NCBI GenBank assembly: GCA_902362925.1
Contig: CABIYL010000005.1
Strand: one strand, 5' to 3'
DNA length: 64,000 nucleotides
From: Pseudoflavonifractor sp902362925
Lineage (GTDB): Bacteria > Bacillota > Clostridia > Oscillospirales > Oscillospiraceae
The position numbers were made by a program, and so were the translations under genes. Shown piece after piece: positions 52,700 through 60,888 of this stretch (positions within the stretch are counted from its first letter, which is position 1; each line of letters begins with the position of its first letter). Below the pieces are notes generated by a model. The model was not told the origin of the DNA. It saw nothing but the letters and a program-made list of their open reading frames with translations, and ran no database searches.

Positions 52700-52712
52700 C
52701 ATGTTTTATGGT
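52685..52712 (+). promoter_or_regulatory. Promoter of the redox cassette
   Basis: TTGACA (52685-52690), 16-base spacer, TATGGT (52707-52712), 40 bases before the lipoprotein start. The -35 box is inside the right arm of the inverted repeat. The mirror-image TTGACA on the minus strand (52677-52672) likely serves the response-regulator gene with a weaker -10. Confidence 0.65.
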
Positions 52713-52752
52713 ACCATGTCCCGCGTCAAATGAAAACACAGGAGGAATCCCA

Positions 52753-53433
52753 ATGAAAAAGAAAATAATTCTGGCCGGTGCGCTGGCCCTCTGTCTGACC
52801 CTTTCCGCCTGCGGCAGCCAGGCCCCCGGCCTGGAAGAGGTGGAGGCCGCCATTGAGGACGGTTCCATCACCATCGAGGACGCCCTGGACAAGGGCTGGA
52901 TTGACCAGGCGTGGGTGGACAGCTATATGGAGGAGAACTCCGTGCCTGCGGCGGACAAAATCGCCATCAACAAGGTGGGGGAGTTTGAGACAAAGACCGT
53001 GACCGGAGACACCTTCACCAACCAGGACATTCCCGCCGTCACCTTTATGGTGTTTCTGGACCCGGAGGACGCCGGAGCTCAGGTCTATTACGATGAGCTG
53101 GTCAAGGCGGTGGAGGACGTCCGGGCCGCCGGTGCGGATATTGTGGTGTGCAGCAAGGGCGGCATGGACGCCGAGATGTACCAGGATGCTCCCTTCTCCG
53201 TTGTGGAGTACAACGACGCCATGAAGGCCGCTCTGGCGCAGAATGACGGGATGGCCTCCGAAATCCCCTGTGTGGGCGTGTGGTACGTGGACGGCTCCCT
53301 CATCTCCGCCTGGAGCTCTGAGGTGGACGCCGCGTCCCTGACCGATTCCGCCGCCAGCTTTGCCGGTATGGCCGCTGAGGAGGAGACCCAGGGCGACATG
53401 GGAGGCAGCATGGAAGCCATGCCCATGGGCTGA
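52753..53433 (+). CDS. Lipoprotein, first gene of a thiol/iron-sulfur redox cassette
   Basis: The start is the ATG at 52753 after GGAGGAATCCCA (226 residues). It has a lipoprotein signal with lipobox LSACG. Residues 30-60 form a helical region rich in acidic residues (EEVEAAIEDGSITIEDALDK), then a domain with alternating strands (TFMVFLDPEDAGAQVYYDEL; ADIVVCSKGG; CVGVWYVDGSLIS) that could be thioredoxin-like, although the usual CxxC is absent. The C-terminus is Met/Glu/Gly-rich. It is expressed from the promoter above, in front of redox genes. Confidence 0.7.
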   Translation: MKKKIILAGALALCLTLSACGSQAPGLEEVEAAIEDGSITIEDALDKGWIDQAWVDSYMEENSVPAADKIAINKVGEFETKTVTGDTFTNQDIPAVTFMVFLDPEDAGAQVYYDELVKAVEDVRAAGADIVVCSKGGMDAEMYQDAPFSVVEYNDAMKAALAQNDGMASEIPCVGVWYVDGSLISAWSSEVDAASLTDSAASFAGMAAEEETQGDMGGSMEAMPMG

Positions 53434-53443
53434 GGCAGCGGCC

Positions 53444-53575
53444 ATGAGAAAACGTTCTGTTCTGCTGCTCCTTGCCGCGGCCGCGCTGATTATTGCGGGC
53501 ATTGCGCGGGGAGAGACCGCCACGGTGCTGAACAAGGGCATCAATCTGTGTCTGGAGTGTGTGGGCATTGGCTAA
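53444..53575 (+). CDS. CD1871A-family CXXC-motif small membrane protein
   Basis: Forty-three residues: MRKRSVLLLLAAAALIIAGI is a single membrane segment, followed by RGETATVLNKGINLCLECVG with the CxxC motif near the end. This matches the small CD1871A-type family found in Clostridia next to polyferredoxin and TlpA-like genes. It starts 10 bases after the lipoprotein stop and overlaps the next gene's probable start. Its role is unproven; a thiol relay in the membrane is plausible. Confidence 0.75.
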   Translation: MRKRSVLLLLAAAALIIAGIARGETATVLNKGINLCLECVGIG

Positions 53576-54439
53576 ACAACAGAAGAAAAGCGGCCGCTGG
53601 AAGATACAGCTCCTGGCCACACTGGCCACCAACCCCTTTCTGCTCAATTTCACCAAGGGGAAGCTGTACCGGGGACCGCTGAAAACCGTATGTGTCCCCG
53701 GCCTGAACTGCTATTCCTGTCCGGCGGCTGTGGGTTCCTGCCCCATCGGCTCCCTCCAGGCGGTCATCGGCTCCCCCAAGTACAGCATTTCCCTCTATAT
53801 CCTGGGCATCCTGGCCGCTCTGGGCGTGCTGCTGGGGCGGGTGGTGTGCGGCTTCCTGTGCCCCTTCGGGTGGTTCCAGGAGCTGCTGCACAAAATTCCC
53901 GGGAAAAATTCAGCACCCGGCCCCTGCACTTCCTGACCTGGCTGAAATATGTGATTCTGGTCCTGTTCGTCATTGTGCTCCCCATGACGGTGGTCAATGA
54001 GGTGGGGCTGGCCGACCCGTTTTTCTGCAAGTATATCTGTCCCGCCGGTATTCTGGAGGGCGGTATCCCCCTGGCCCTGACCAATGAGAGCATCCGGGCC
54101 AGCCTTGGGGAGCTGTTCACCTGGAAGAGCTGCGTGCTGCTGGGGATTGTGGTGCTCTCTGTCTTCTTTTACCGGCCCTTCTGCAAGTGGATCTGCCCGC
54201 TGGGCGCGTTCTACGCCCTGTTCAACCGGGTTTCCCTCTGCCGCCTGTCTGTGGACGAGGGGAAATGCACCTCCTGCGGCGCATGCAGCAAGGTGTGCAA
54301 GATGGATGTGGACGTGTTCCTCCACCCCAACCACACCGAGTGCATCCGGTGCGGAGACTGCATCCGGGCCTGCCCACACCAGGCCATCACCAGAGCGCCC
54401 ATTCTTCCAAAAAAACACAAAGAGGAGATAACGCCATGA
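53568..54439 (+). pseudogene. NapH/CcdA-context 4Fe-4S polyferredoxin membrane protein, with a frameshift
   Basis: The first frame (probable TTG start at 53568, or GTG at 53559) encodes WKIQLLATLATNPFLLNF, the CVPGLNCYSCPAAVGSCPIG cluster, a membrane segment and VVCGFLCPFGWFQELLHKIP, then stops at 53936. The second frame continues without a gap from about 53905 (FSTRPLHFLTWLKYVILVLF) through FYRPFCKWICPLGAFYAL and two 4Fe-4S clusters, CTSCGACSKVC and CIRCGDCIRACP, to 54439. One base missing from the A-run at 53904-53908 explains the split. It should pass electrons across the membrane to the neighbouring thiol proteins. It is either broken, phase-variable or a sequencing error. Confidence 0.8.
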
Positions 54440-54972
54440 AAAGAATCATCAGCGCGGCAATGGCCGCGGTTCTCACCCTGAGCCTGGCCGCCTGCGGGTC
54501 CTCCGGCGACGAGCTGGTCTCCAGGACCCCCTTTCCCCAGTTCTCCGAGGTGGACACCCAGGGGAACACGGTGACCAGCGACATCTTTGCCGACTACGAC
54601 GCCACCATCATCAATTTCTGGAACAACGGCTGCGGCACCTGCATTGCGGAGATGCCCGAGCTGGAGGAGTTCTACCAGGCGTTCAAGGAGAAGAACATCA
54701 ACCTCATCGGCGTGGCCTCCGACTCCGGCGAGAGCGACGAGCAGCTGAAGACCGCCCAGGAAATTCTCTCGGAAAAGGGCGTCACCTACACCAATCTCTC
54801 TCCGGACCCGGAGAACGAGTTGTATCAGGACTTCATTTCCCAGCTGGCCGGGTACCCCACCACCTACGTGGTGGACAGCGAGGGCAATATTGTGGGCGCT
54901 CCCATCATCGGAAATGTGAAGGAGCAGGAGGACACCCTGAACCGCCGCCTGGAGCAGGCCATGGAGAAATAA
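54436..54972 (+). CDS. TlpA/ResA-like thioredoxin-fold lipoprotein
   Basis: The start is the ATG at 54436 after GAGGAGATAACGCC (178 residues). Lipobox LAACG near residue 20, then the redoxin fold: TIINFWNNGCGTCIAEMPEL contains the active-site CGTC, INLIGVASDSGESDEQ and AGYPTTYVVDSEGNIVG the cis-Pro and later strands. It is anchored outside and reduces or oxidises thiols, fed by the polyferredoxin encoded immediately upstream (4-base overlap). Confidence 0.9.
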   Translation: MKRIISAAMAAVLTLSLAACGSSGDELVSRTPFPQFSEVDTQGNTVTSDIFADYDATIINFWNNGCGTCIAEMPELEEFYQAFKEKNINLIGVASDSGESDEQLKTAQEILSEKGVTYTNLSPDPENELYQDFISQLAGYPTTYVVDSEGNIVGAPIIGNVKEQEDTLNRRLEQAMEK

Positions 54973-55078
54973 AAAAGAAGCGAAAAAATGGGTCATACCG
55001 GCCGGACAGGCTGGTGTGACCCTGCTTCTATGCTATAATAAGAAAAAACCGCCGGTGAACACGGCAGGAGGACGGACC

Positions 55079-55717
55079 ATGGAGTTTGAACGCATCCAAC
55101 TGGACAGCTGGGCACGGAGGGAGCATTTTGAGCATTACCACTCGCAGGTGCCCTGTACATACAGCATGACCACAAAGCTGGATATTACCCCGCTGGTGGA
55201 GGCAAAGGCCAGGCTCTACCCGGCCATGCTCTATCTGATTACCAGGGCAGTCAACCGGTTCCCCCAGTTCCGCATGGACTTTGATTCAGAAGGGAAGCTG
55301 GGGGTCTATGGCGAAATACACCCCTGCTATACCATCTTCCACAGGGACAGCGAGACCTTTTCCAACCTCTGGACGGAGTACACAGAGGATTATTCGGCCT
55401 TTTGCCGGGCCTACGAGCGGGATTTGGAGCAGTTTGGCGGAAACAAGAGTATGATGGCAAAGCCCGGTGTTCCGGCCAACACCTTTCCCGTGTCCATGAT
55501 TCCCTGGGAGAGCTTTGACGGCTTTAACCTGAACCTGGAAAAGGGGTACGGCTACCTGCTGCCCATCTTTACCATGGGGCGGTATAGCGAGAACAACGGG
55601 CGGTACCTGCTGCCCCTGTCCATCCAGGTCAACCACGCCGTGTGCGACGGCTTCCATGTGTGCAGGTTCATCTCCGCCCTCAGAGAGATGATTGACGGCA
55701 ACGTGCTGGGCCTCTGA
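55079..55717 (+). CDS. Type A chloramphenicol acetyltransferase-like protein
   Basis: The start is the ATG at 55079 after AGGAGG (212 residues, normal CatA length). It begins FERIQLDSWARREHFEHY; the catalytic His lies in LSIQVNHAVCDGFHVCRF, where classical CatA has HHxVCDGxH. The PWESFDGFNLNLEKG and NRFPQFRMDFDSEGKLGVY blocks also match. The first His of the HH pair is Asn here, but the catalytic second His and the DG are kept. Whether it acetylates chloramphenicol or another substrate cannot be told. It has its own short promoter region and a terminator. Confidence 0.85.
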   Translation: MEFERIQLDSWARREHFEHYHSQVPCTYSMTTKLDITPLVEAKARLYPAMLYLITRAVNRFPQFRMDFDSEGKLGVYGEIHPCYTIFHRDSETFSNLWTEYTEDYSAFCRAYERDLEQFGGNKSMMAKPGVPANTFPVSMIPWESFDGFNLNLEKGYGYLLPIFTMGRYSENNGRYLLPLSIQVNHAVCDGFHVCRFISALREMIDGNVLGL

Positions 55718-55737
55718 GCCGGTCTGAAACAAAAAAG

Positions 55738-55781
55738 CAGCGGTGTACAGGTCCAAATCGGGCCTGTACACCGCTGTTTTT
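55738..55781. terminator. Bidirectional terminator
   Basis: A 14-bp stem (55738-55751 with 55763-55776) flanked by AAAAAA on the left and TTTTT on the right, between the convergent acetyltransferase and VWA-protein genes. Confidence 0.85.
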
Positions 55782-55785
55782 GCAG

Positions 55786-57567
55786 CTATTCCAGATAAAA
55801 TACCGGCCCCTTGGGCGGGAAGGGCAGGCTGCGCCCTCTGGGTACCAGAAAGGCGTGGTCCCTGCCGCAGAGGTTCAGCCGGTCACACTCGCAGTCGGTG
55901 ATGATGAGCAGCGGGGCCTCTTTGGGGAAGTCGGAGGCCTGCTCCAGCAGCTCAATGCCGGGCTGGAGCACCGTGCCGCCCCGGCCACGTACCTTCACGC
56001 TGCCGGCGATGTCAGCGGCCTCCATATACCCCTGGTCGTAGGGGGCGGCGTCGCAGAACACCACCCGCACCCGGTTTACGTCCCGGGCGGCGCTGTAGCT
56101 GGCGATGGACCCCAGGGCGGCGGCCAACAGGGACCGGTCCATGGACCCGGAGGTGTCCAGCAGCACGCCGAAGGTGCGGCCTGCCTGGGCCGCCTCCTCA
56201 TACCGCCAGGAGGGGCGGGGGATATCCGGCGTGGCCGACTGTCGGCGGCTGAGCCGGGCGTAGGTGCGGCGCTTCTCCAGCGGCTCGAACCGCTCGTCAA
56301 ACCACCGGGCCAGCTTCACATCCCAGGGGATGGGGGGCTGGGACAGGGCCCGAATCTCCTCTACCAGCCCTTCGGGCAGATAGCCCCGCTCATGGGCCTG
56401 GTGGTAGTCCAGACCCCGCTGGATGGCGGAGCGGCACCAGCTGTCCAGGTCCACAAAGTCCCTGGTTCCCGTCCACTCGGGGGGACCAAAGAGAATGTCG
56501 TGCTGGGCCATGCGCTTGTATTTGCGCAGGTTGACGGCCAGCCGGTCGTAGACGCTCTCCGCCGACAGGCCCTGCAGCTCCGGGTCGAAGAGCAGACCGT
56601 CGGGCATGGAGCCCACCTCCATGTCCCGCAGCCACTGGTTGATGACATAGTCGCAGGCCACGTTCCACAGCTCCGGGTCACGCCTGCCCAGCCGGGCCTC
56701 GTGGCACAGAGCGGCGTGCAGGTACTCATGGGCCAGGACAAACCGCCACTCCTGCTCGGTAAGTCCGGCGGCGGGGTTGACGTAGATCTCCTTCATCCGC
56801 ATGGAGATGGCGGCCACCGGAATGTCCATCCGCTGGACCACCAGGGGGTCGTCCACCAGTTTAAAGCCGGACGCCACGCCGCCCAGCAGGGGATAGCTGG
56901 ACAGAAACCACTCCTGAGCCCGCTGGATGGGGCCCATTTTCCTGTGGGCGCCCAAAGGGGTGGTGACGCCGCCGGCGTAGTCCACGGCGGAGCGCAGGGC
57001 GTCCCGCAGACTCTCGGCGAAGAGCTGCCGCCAGTTTATGGGGCCATTCCACCAGTAGTTGGAGCAGGGAGGTTCCCACACCATGTCGGGCCGTCCGCCG
57101 CTCATGGTGGAGAAGCGGAAATAGGCGCTGTCGCTGTGCTCCTTCAGCCAGCGCCAGAGGGTCTCCTCCTCCCGGGCGTTGGAGGGCAGGGGCGCGGACA
57201 GCTCTCCCGGCGGCGTGCCTATCCGCAGGTCGGACAGATACCGGGCCGCCACGCAGTCACAGGCGGCATTCCACACCATATCGCCAGCCCGGTCCTCCCG
57301 GATATGGCCCAGGGCCAGGTGGAGCAGGCAGTGGGCCACCACATAGGCCCACTCCTGGGGGGCGGCACGGCGGTGGCTGTTGGCGTAGAGGTCGCCGTTG
57401 GCGCTCACCCACACCCAGTCCTCTTTGGCCATGGGGTAACTGTCGTCAAAGTGAGGGGTGGCCTCCTTCATCAGCGGACTCAGCACCGGGTTCTGGTTCA
57501 CCAGCCCACACCCGGCCTGAAAGGCCTCACGGGCCGGGTTGGGCTTGTTCTGCTTCTTCCCGCTCAT
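55786..57567 (-). CDS. VWA-like/metallopeptidase protein (DUF2201 type) with duplicated peptidase-like domain
   Basis: A 593-residue protein. Around residue 75-90 it has WAYVVAHCLLHLALGH, a metallopeptidase-like helix whose catalytic Glu is replaced. Around 275-290 a second copy reads FVLAHEYLHAALCH with an intact HExxH. Each is followed by 'WNxACDxxxxxxL' (WNAACDCVAARYLSDL and WNVACDYVINQWLRDM). The C-terminal 150 residues are a VWA-like domain with the MIDAS start LLDTSGSMDRSLL. Such proteins work with MoxR ATPases. The MoxR gene is directly upstream with a 4-base overlap. Confidence 0.85.
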   Translation of the reverse strand: MSGKKQNKPNPAREAFQAGCGLVNQNPVLSPLMKEATPHFDDSYPMAKEDWVWVSANGDLYANSHRRAAPQEWAYVVAHCLLHLALGHIREDRAGDMVWNAACDCVAARYLSDLRIGTPPGELSAPLPSNAREEETLWRWLKEHSDSAYFRFSTMSGGRPDMVWEPPCSNYWWNGPINWRQLFAESLRDALRSAVDYAGGVTTPLGAHRKMGPIQRAQEWFLSSYPLLGGVASGFKLVDDPLVVQRMDIPVAAISMRMKEIYVNPAAGLTEQEWRFVLAHEYLHAALCHEARLGRRDPELWNVACDYVINQWLRDMEVGSMPDGLLFDPELQGLSAESVYDRLAVNLRKYKRMAQHDILFGPPEWTGTRDFVDLDSWCRSAIQRGLDYHQAHERGYLPEGLVEEIRALSQPPIPWDVKLARWFDERFEPLEKRRTYARLSRRQSATPDIPRPSWRYEEAAQAGRTFGVLLDTSGSMDRSLLAAALGSIASYSAARDVNRVRVVFCDAAPYDQGYMEAADIAGSVKVRGRGGTVLQPGIELLEQASDFPKEAPLLIITDCECDRLNLCGRDHAFLVPRGRSLPFPPKGPVFYLE

Positions 57568-58622
57568 CCGTTGCGCTTGTCGGCCAGGCGGGGCAGGTCC
57601 CGGAACAGCTCCACCACAAACCAGTCGGGCAGCTCCTTGCCGTCCTCAGGGGTCACCGCCATCCGGGCAATCTCCAGGCTCAGGTCGGCCAGCTCGGTGA
57701 TGCGGTCCTTGGCCTGGAGCACCAGAGCCCGGCTGTCGGCGCTGAGCTTGCTCCGCTCCGGGGGCAGCTCCTTCACCAGCCGGGCACGGAGGGACTGGGC
57801 CAGGAAGTAGAGTACATCCCGCTCCTCCGGCTTGTCCGGCCAGGGCTGCTCGCCGGAGAGAATCTTGTCCAGGGCGTACTGGCTGCGCACCTGCCGGATG
57901 TAGGCCAGGAACTGGGTGGCGTGCTGGGGGCTGAGGCAGCCGGCGGCCAGGATACGCAGGCTGTCCAGGCTGATGTCCGCGCCGTAGCTGTGAATGGCGT
58001 CGCTGAGCATGTGCCAGGACCGGGGCGTGGAGAAGGGCTCCTCGCTCTTGGGGGGCTTGGACCACAGGTGGTCGGGACGGCTGGAGATGTAGTCGTAGAT
58101 ATAGGGGTGGATGTTGTGGGTACCCGCCCACTCCAGCCACAGCCGGGGGCTGGCGGTGAGCTCCACATGGAACATCCGGTTGATGAGGGCGGAGGACATG
58201 GGCCGGGTGATGGCATTGTCCTGGGCACGGTTGCCCGCGCCCACCACGATGGAGCCCTCGGGCAGGTGGTATTCCCCGATGCGCCGCTCGTGGATGAGGG
58301 AGTAGAAGGCCTTCTGCACCTCGGAGGTGCAGGCGTTCAGCTCGTCCAGGAACAGCACATAGGGCTCGGACCGGGCGATGGTACGGGGCGGACAGAACTG
58401 GCTGAAGCCGTCCTTAATCTGGGGCACGCCGATGATGTCCTCCGGGGCCAGCTGGCTGCCCAGCAGGGAGACGCACTCCAGGCCCAGGCTGTCGGCGAAC
58501 TCCTGGACAATGGCGGATTTTCCGATGCCGGGAGCACCCCAGATGAACACCGGGCGGATGAGTCCCACGTTCAGGAGGATGTCCAGCAGCTGCTTGTGAT
58601 TGACGGAAATGGTGAGATTCAT
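57564..58622 (-). CDS. MoxR-family AAA ATPase
   Basis: A 352-residue protein. Walker A WGAPGIGKSAIVQEF (near 30-44), Walker B VLFLDELNACTSEVQKAF, sensor VVGAGNRAQDN and the Arg-finger region SALINRMFHVEL are all present. MoxR ATPases act as chaperones on VWA partner proteins, here the next gene. The C-terminal 120 residues form the helical lid. Confidence 0.9.
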   Translation of the reverse strand: MNLTISVNHKQLLDILLNVGLIRPVFIWGAPGIGKSAIVQEFADSLGLECVSLLGSQLAPEDIIGVPQIKDGFSQFCPPRTIARSEPYVLFLDELNACTSEVQKAFYSLIHERRIGEYHLPEGSIVVGAGNRAQDNAITRPMSSALINRMFHVELTASPRLWLEWAGTHNIHPYIYDYISSRPDHLWSKPPKSEEPFSTPRSWHMLSDAIHSYGADISLDSLRILAAGCLSPQHATQFLAYIRQVRSQYALDKILSGEQPWPDKPEERDVLYFLAQSLRARLVKELPPERSKLSADSRALVLQAKDRITELADLSLEIARMAVTPEDGKELPDWFVVELFRDLPRLADKRNG

Positions 58623-58839
58623 AAATATGTTCTCCTATGGCGTCCAGTGTGGGGACAATTTTAGCATATCAGAGCCGGAAAAGAAACAAAAAGTGCAGAA
58701 CCTTACCAAATTTTAAGACTTTTATCCGCCATGAAGGCGCGTTTTGTCTTATGCTGAGGAGCGGATGAAAAATGTCCTCTGCCGCCGCCGGGAAAGAAAT
58801 CGCATATTTTGTGAACAAAGATAGCATGCTTTGTAAACA

Positions 58840-58866
58840 TTAGCGCTCTCGCCTTGACAGTGCTAA
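58840..58866. promoter_or_regulatory. CIRCE operator (HrcA binding site)
   Basis: TTAGCGCTC, nine bases, CAGTGCTAA. The consensus is TTAGCACTC-N9-GAGTGCTAA; two positions differ. It lies 95 bases before the Hsp20 gene and overlaps its -35 box, so HrcA would repress the gene until heat shock. Confidence 0.85.
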
Positions 58867-58882
58867 TTCGCGGTGCTATAAC
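58854..58882 (+). promoter_or_regulatory. Sigma-A promoter of the Hsp20 gene
   Basis: TTGACA (58854-58859), 17-base spacer, TATAAC (58877-58882). The -35 hexamer lies inside the CIRCE element. Confidence 0.8.
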
Positions 58883-58961
58883 ATAGTTGTTCCAAGAGGG
58901 GAGCCGAAAAGGTTCCTCCCCGCAGGGCAAAAGATAAGTGCTGTGAATGGAGGAATGACTT

Positions 58962-59405
58962 ATGTTGCCCAGCATTTTTGGTGAGAACCTGTTTGATGAT
59001 TTCTTTGATGACAACTTCGGGATGTACCCGATGTGGAATGGCCGCAACCCCCTGTACGGCAAGCACGCCAAGAACCTGATGAAGACCGACGTACGGGAGA
59101 CCGAGGACACCTATGAGGTGGACGTGGACCTGCCCGGCTTCAAGAAGGACGAGCTCAGCGTGGAGCTGAAGGAGGGCTACCTGACCATCAGCGCGGCCAA
59201 GGGCCTGGATAAGGACGAGCAGGACAAGAAGGGCAAGTACATCCGCCAGGAGCGCTATGCCGGCGCGTGCAGCCGGAGCTTCTATGTGGGCGATGTGAAG
59301 CCCGAGGAGGTATCCGCCAAGTACGAGGACGGTATTCTGAAGCTGACCATGCCCAAGCAGGTCAAGCGGGAGCAGCCCAAGAGCTCCAGCATTGCCATCG
59401 GCTGA
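58962..59405 (+). CDS. Hsp20/alpha-crystallin small heat-shock protein
   Basis: A 147-residue protein starting after GGAGG. The alpha-crystallin domain runs from about residue 38 to 135: KTDVRETEDTYEVDVDLPGF, KDELSVELKEGYLTISA, and the terminal YEDGILKLTMPK with the conserved GxLxLxxP. The C-terminal IAIG tail supplies an IxI-like motif. It holds unfolded proteins under stress and is controlled through the CIRCE upstream. Confidence 0.95.
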   Translation: MLPSIFGENLFDDFFDDNFGMYPMWNGRNPLYGKHAKNLMKTDVRETEDTYEVDVDLPGFKKDELSVELKEGYLTISAAKGLDKDEQDKKGKYIRQERYAGACSRSFYVGDVKPEEVSAKYEDGILKLTMPKQVKREQPKSSSIAIG

Positions 59406-59418
59406 TAACAACACAACA

Positions 59419-59458
59419 ACAGGGGCGCCACCGCGTAAGCGGCGGCGCCCCTGTTTTG
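59419..59458 (+). terminator. Terminator of the Hsp20 gene
   Basis: A 16-bp stem (59419-59434 with 59439-59454) with one mismatch and a GTAA loop, followed by TTTTGC. Confidence 0.8.
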
Positions 59459-59586
59459 CTGTCCAGAGTCCGGCTGGAACGGCGGAAAAGGATGTGCTAT
59501 AATACCCTCAGCTGATTTTGGCGGCCTTTGCCGCCTGCTGTGCGGCAACCGCCCCAAGGGGCGGAGGTGGGAAAGGAGCGTTTACC

Positions 59587-60354
59587 TTGAAAATCGTCTA
59601 TTTCAGTCCCAATGACACCACCAGAACGGTCACGGAGGCGGCTGCCGCCGCCATGGAGCCCGGCGGCGAGCGGGTGGACCTGCTGAAGGCACCGCTGACG
59701 GAGGATTTGTCCGTGGGGGCGGAGGAGATGCTGGTGGTGGGCATGCCGGTGTACGCGGGTCGGATTCCCGCCCTGTGCCTGTCCTCTCTGGCCCATCTGA
59801 AGGGACACGGCGGTCCGGCGGCGGCCATTGCGGTCTATGGCAACCGGGACTACGACGACGCCCTGCTGGAGCTGACCGCCCTGCTGGAGGCCCAGGGTTT
59901 CCGGGTGGTGGGCGCGGGCGCCTTTATCGCCAAGCACTCCATTTTCCCCACCGTGGCCGCCAACCGGCCCGATGAGAAGGACATGGAGGCCATCGCCGCC
60001 TTTGGCCGGGAGTGCCAGGCCCGGCGGAGCCTGTTCTCTGACAGCCATCCCGGACAGATTCTGGTGAAGGGCAACCGGCCCTACAAGAAGCCCGGCTCCG
60101 GCAGCTTCCGCCCCACGGGCGACAAGAGCTGCACCAGCTGCGGCGCCTGCGCGGCCATCTGCCCCACCAAGTCCATCAATCCGGCGGAGCCCACCAAGAC
60201 CAATGAGGACACCTGCATCGCCTGCGCGGCCTGCATCCGGGTGTGTCCCACCGGGTCCAGAGCCTTCCGCGGCCCCGTCTACCAGACCGCCCGCAAGGCC
60301 TTTGAGTTCAAGTGCGCGGCCTACCGGCTGCCCGAGACCTTCTACCGGGCGTAA
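59587..60354 (+). CDS. EFR1-type flavodoxin-like/ferredoxin fusion protein
   Basis: I choose the TTG at 59587 (255 residues), eight bases after AAAGGAG; it gives KIVYFSPNDTTRTVTEAAAA, the flavodoxin-like N-terminus. MLVVGMPVYAGRIPALCL and AIAVYGNRDYDDALLEL follow. The C-terminus carries two 4Fe-4S motifs, CTSCGACAAICP and CIACAACIRVCP. EFR1 proteins are electron carriers of anaerobes with unknown partners. It is followed nine bases later by TrmO. Confidence 0.88.
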   Translation: MKIVYFSPNDTTRTVTEAAAAAMEPGGERVDLLKAPLTEDLSVGAEEMLVVGMPVYAGRIPALCLSSLAHLKGHGGPAAAIAVYGNRDYDDALLELTALLEAQGFRVVGAGAFIAKHSIFPTVAANRPDEKDMEAIAAFGRECQARRSLFSDSHPGQILVKGNRPYKKPGSGSFRPTGDKSCTSCGACAAICPTKSINPAEPTKTNEDTCIACAACIRVCPTGSRAFRGPVYQTARKAFEFKCAAYRLPETFYRA

Positions 60355-60363
60355 GGAGGCGGC

Positions 60364-60828
60364 ATGGAGCAGAAAACACTGCACATCGACCCCATCGGGG
60401 TGCTGCGGAAGGATGAAAACGGGGTCCGGGTGGAGCTGGAACCCGCCTATACCCCCGGCCTGCTGGGCCTGGAGCTGTACAGCCATGTCCACATCCTCTG
60501 GTGGTTTGACCGCCGGGACAACCCGGAGGACCGGAGCCGCCTCCAGGTACGGCCGCCTCACCGGGGGACGCCGGGGCCCATGGGGGTCTTTGCCAGCCGT
60601 TCTCCCAGCCGTCCCAACCCCATCGCCCTGTCCACCGGCCGTATTCTGAATGTGGACAGAGAGCAGGGTATCCTCACCCTGGACTGGAGCGACGCGGAGG
60701 ACGGAACCCCGGTGCTGGACATCAAGCCCTACTCCTCTGGTCTGGACCGGGTGATGGAGACTGAGGAGCCCTACTGGCATGCCGACTGGCCCCACACCTA
60801 TGAGGAGGCCAGAGCCAGAGGGGAGTAA
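60364..60828 (+). CDS. trmO: tRNA t6A37 methyltransferase TrmO (TsaA family)
   Basis: A 154-residue protein with the whole TsaA domain: IDPIGVLRKDE, LYSHVHILWWFDRRD, GVFASRSPSRPNPIALS (the family signature) and VLDIKPYSSGLDR. It methylates the N6 of t6A at position 37 of tRNA-Thr using S-adenosylmethionine. The E. coli enzyme has an extra C-terminal domain that is absent here, as in many Firmicutes and archaea. Confidence 0.9.
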   Translation: MEQKTLHIDPIGVLRKDENGVRVELEPAYTPGLLGLELYSHVHILWWFDRRDNPEDRSRLQVRPPHRGTPGPMGVFASRSPSRPNPIALSTGRILNVDREQGILTLDWSDAEDGTPVLDIKPYSSGLDRVMETEEPYWHADWPHTYEEARARGE

Positions 60829-60843
60829 GCGCCCAAAAAGCAG

Positions 60844-60877
60844 AAAAAAGGTCCGCCCTCATGAGGGCGGACCTTTT
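60844..60877. terminator. Bidirectional terminator
   Basis: A 17-bp perfect palindrome centred at 60860/60861 (AAAAAGGTCCGCCCTCA with its complement) with A-rich and T-rich outer ends, between trmO and the convergent membrane-protein gene. Confidence 0.85.
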
Positions 60878-60888
60878 TTGTACGGCAA

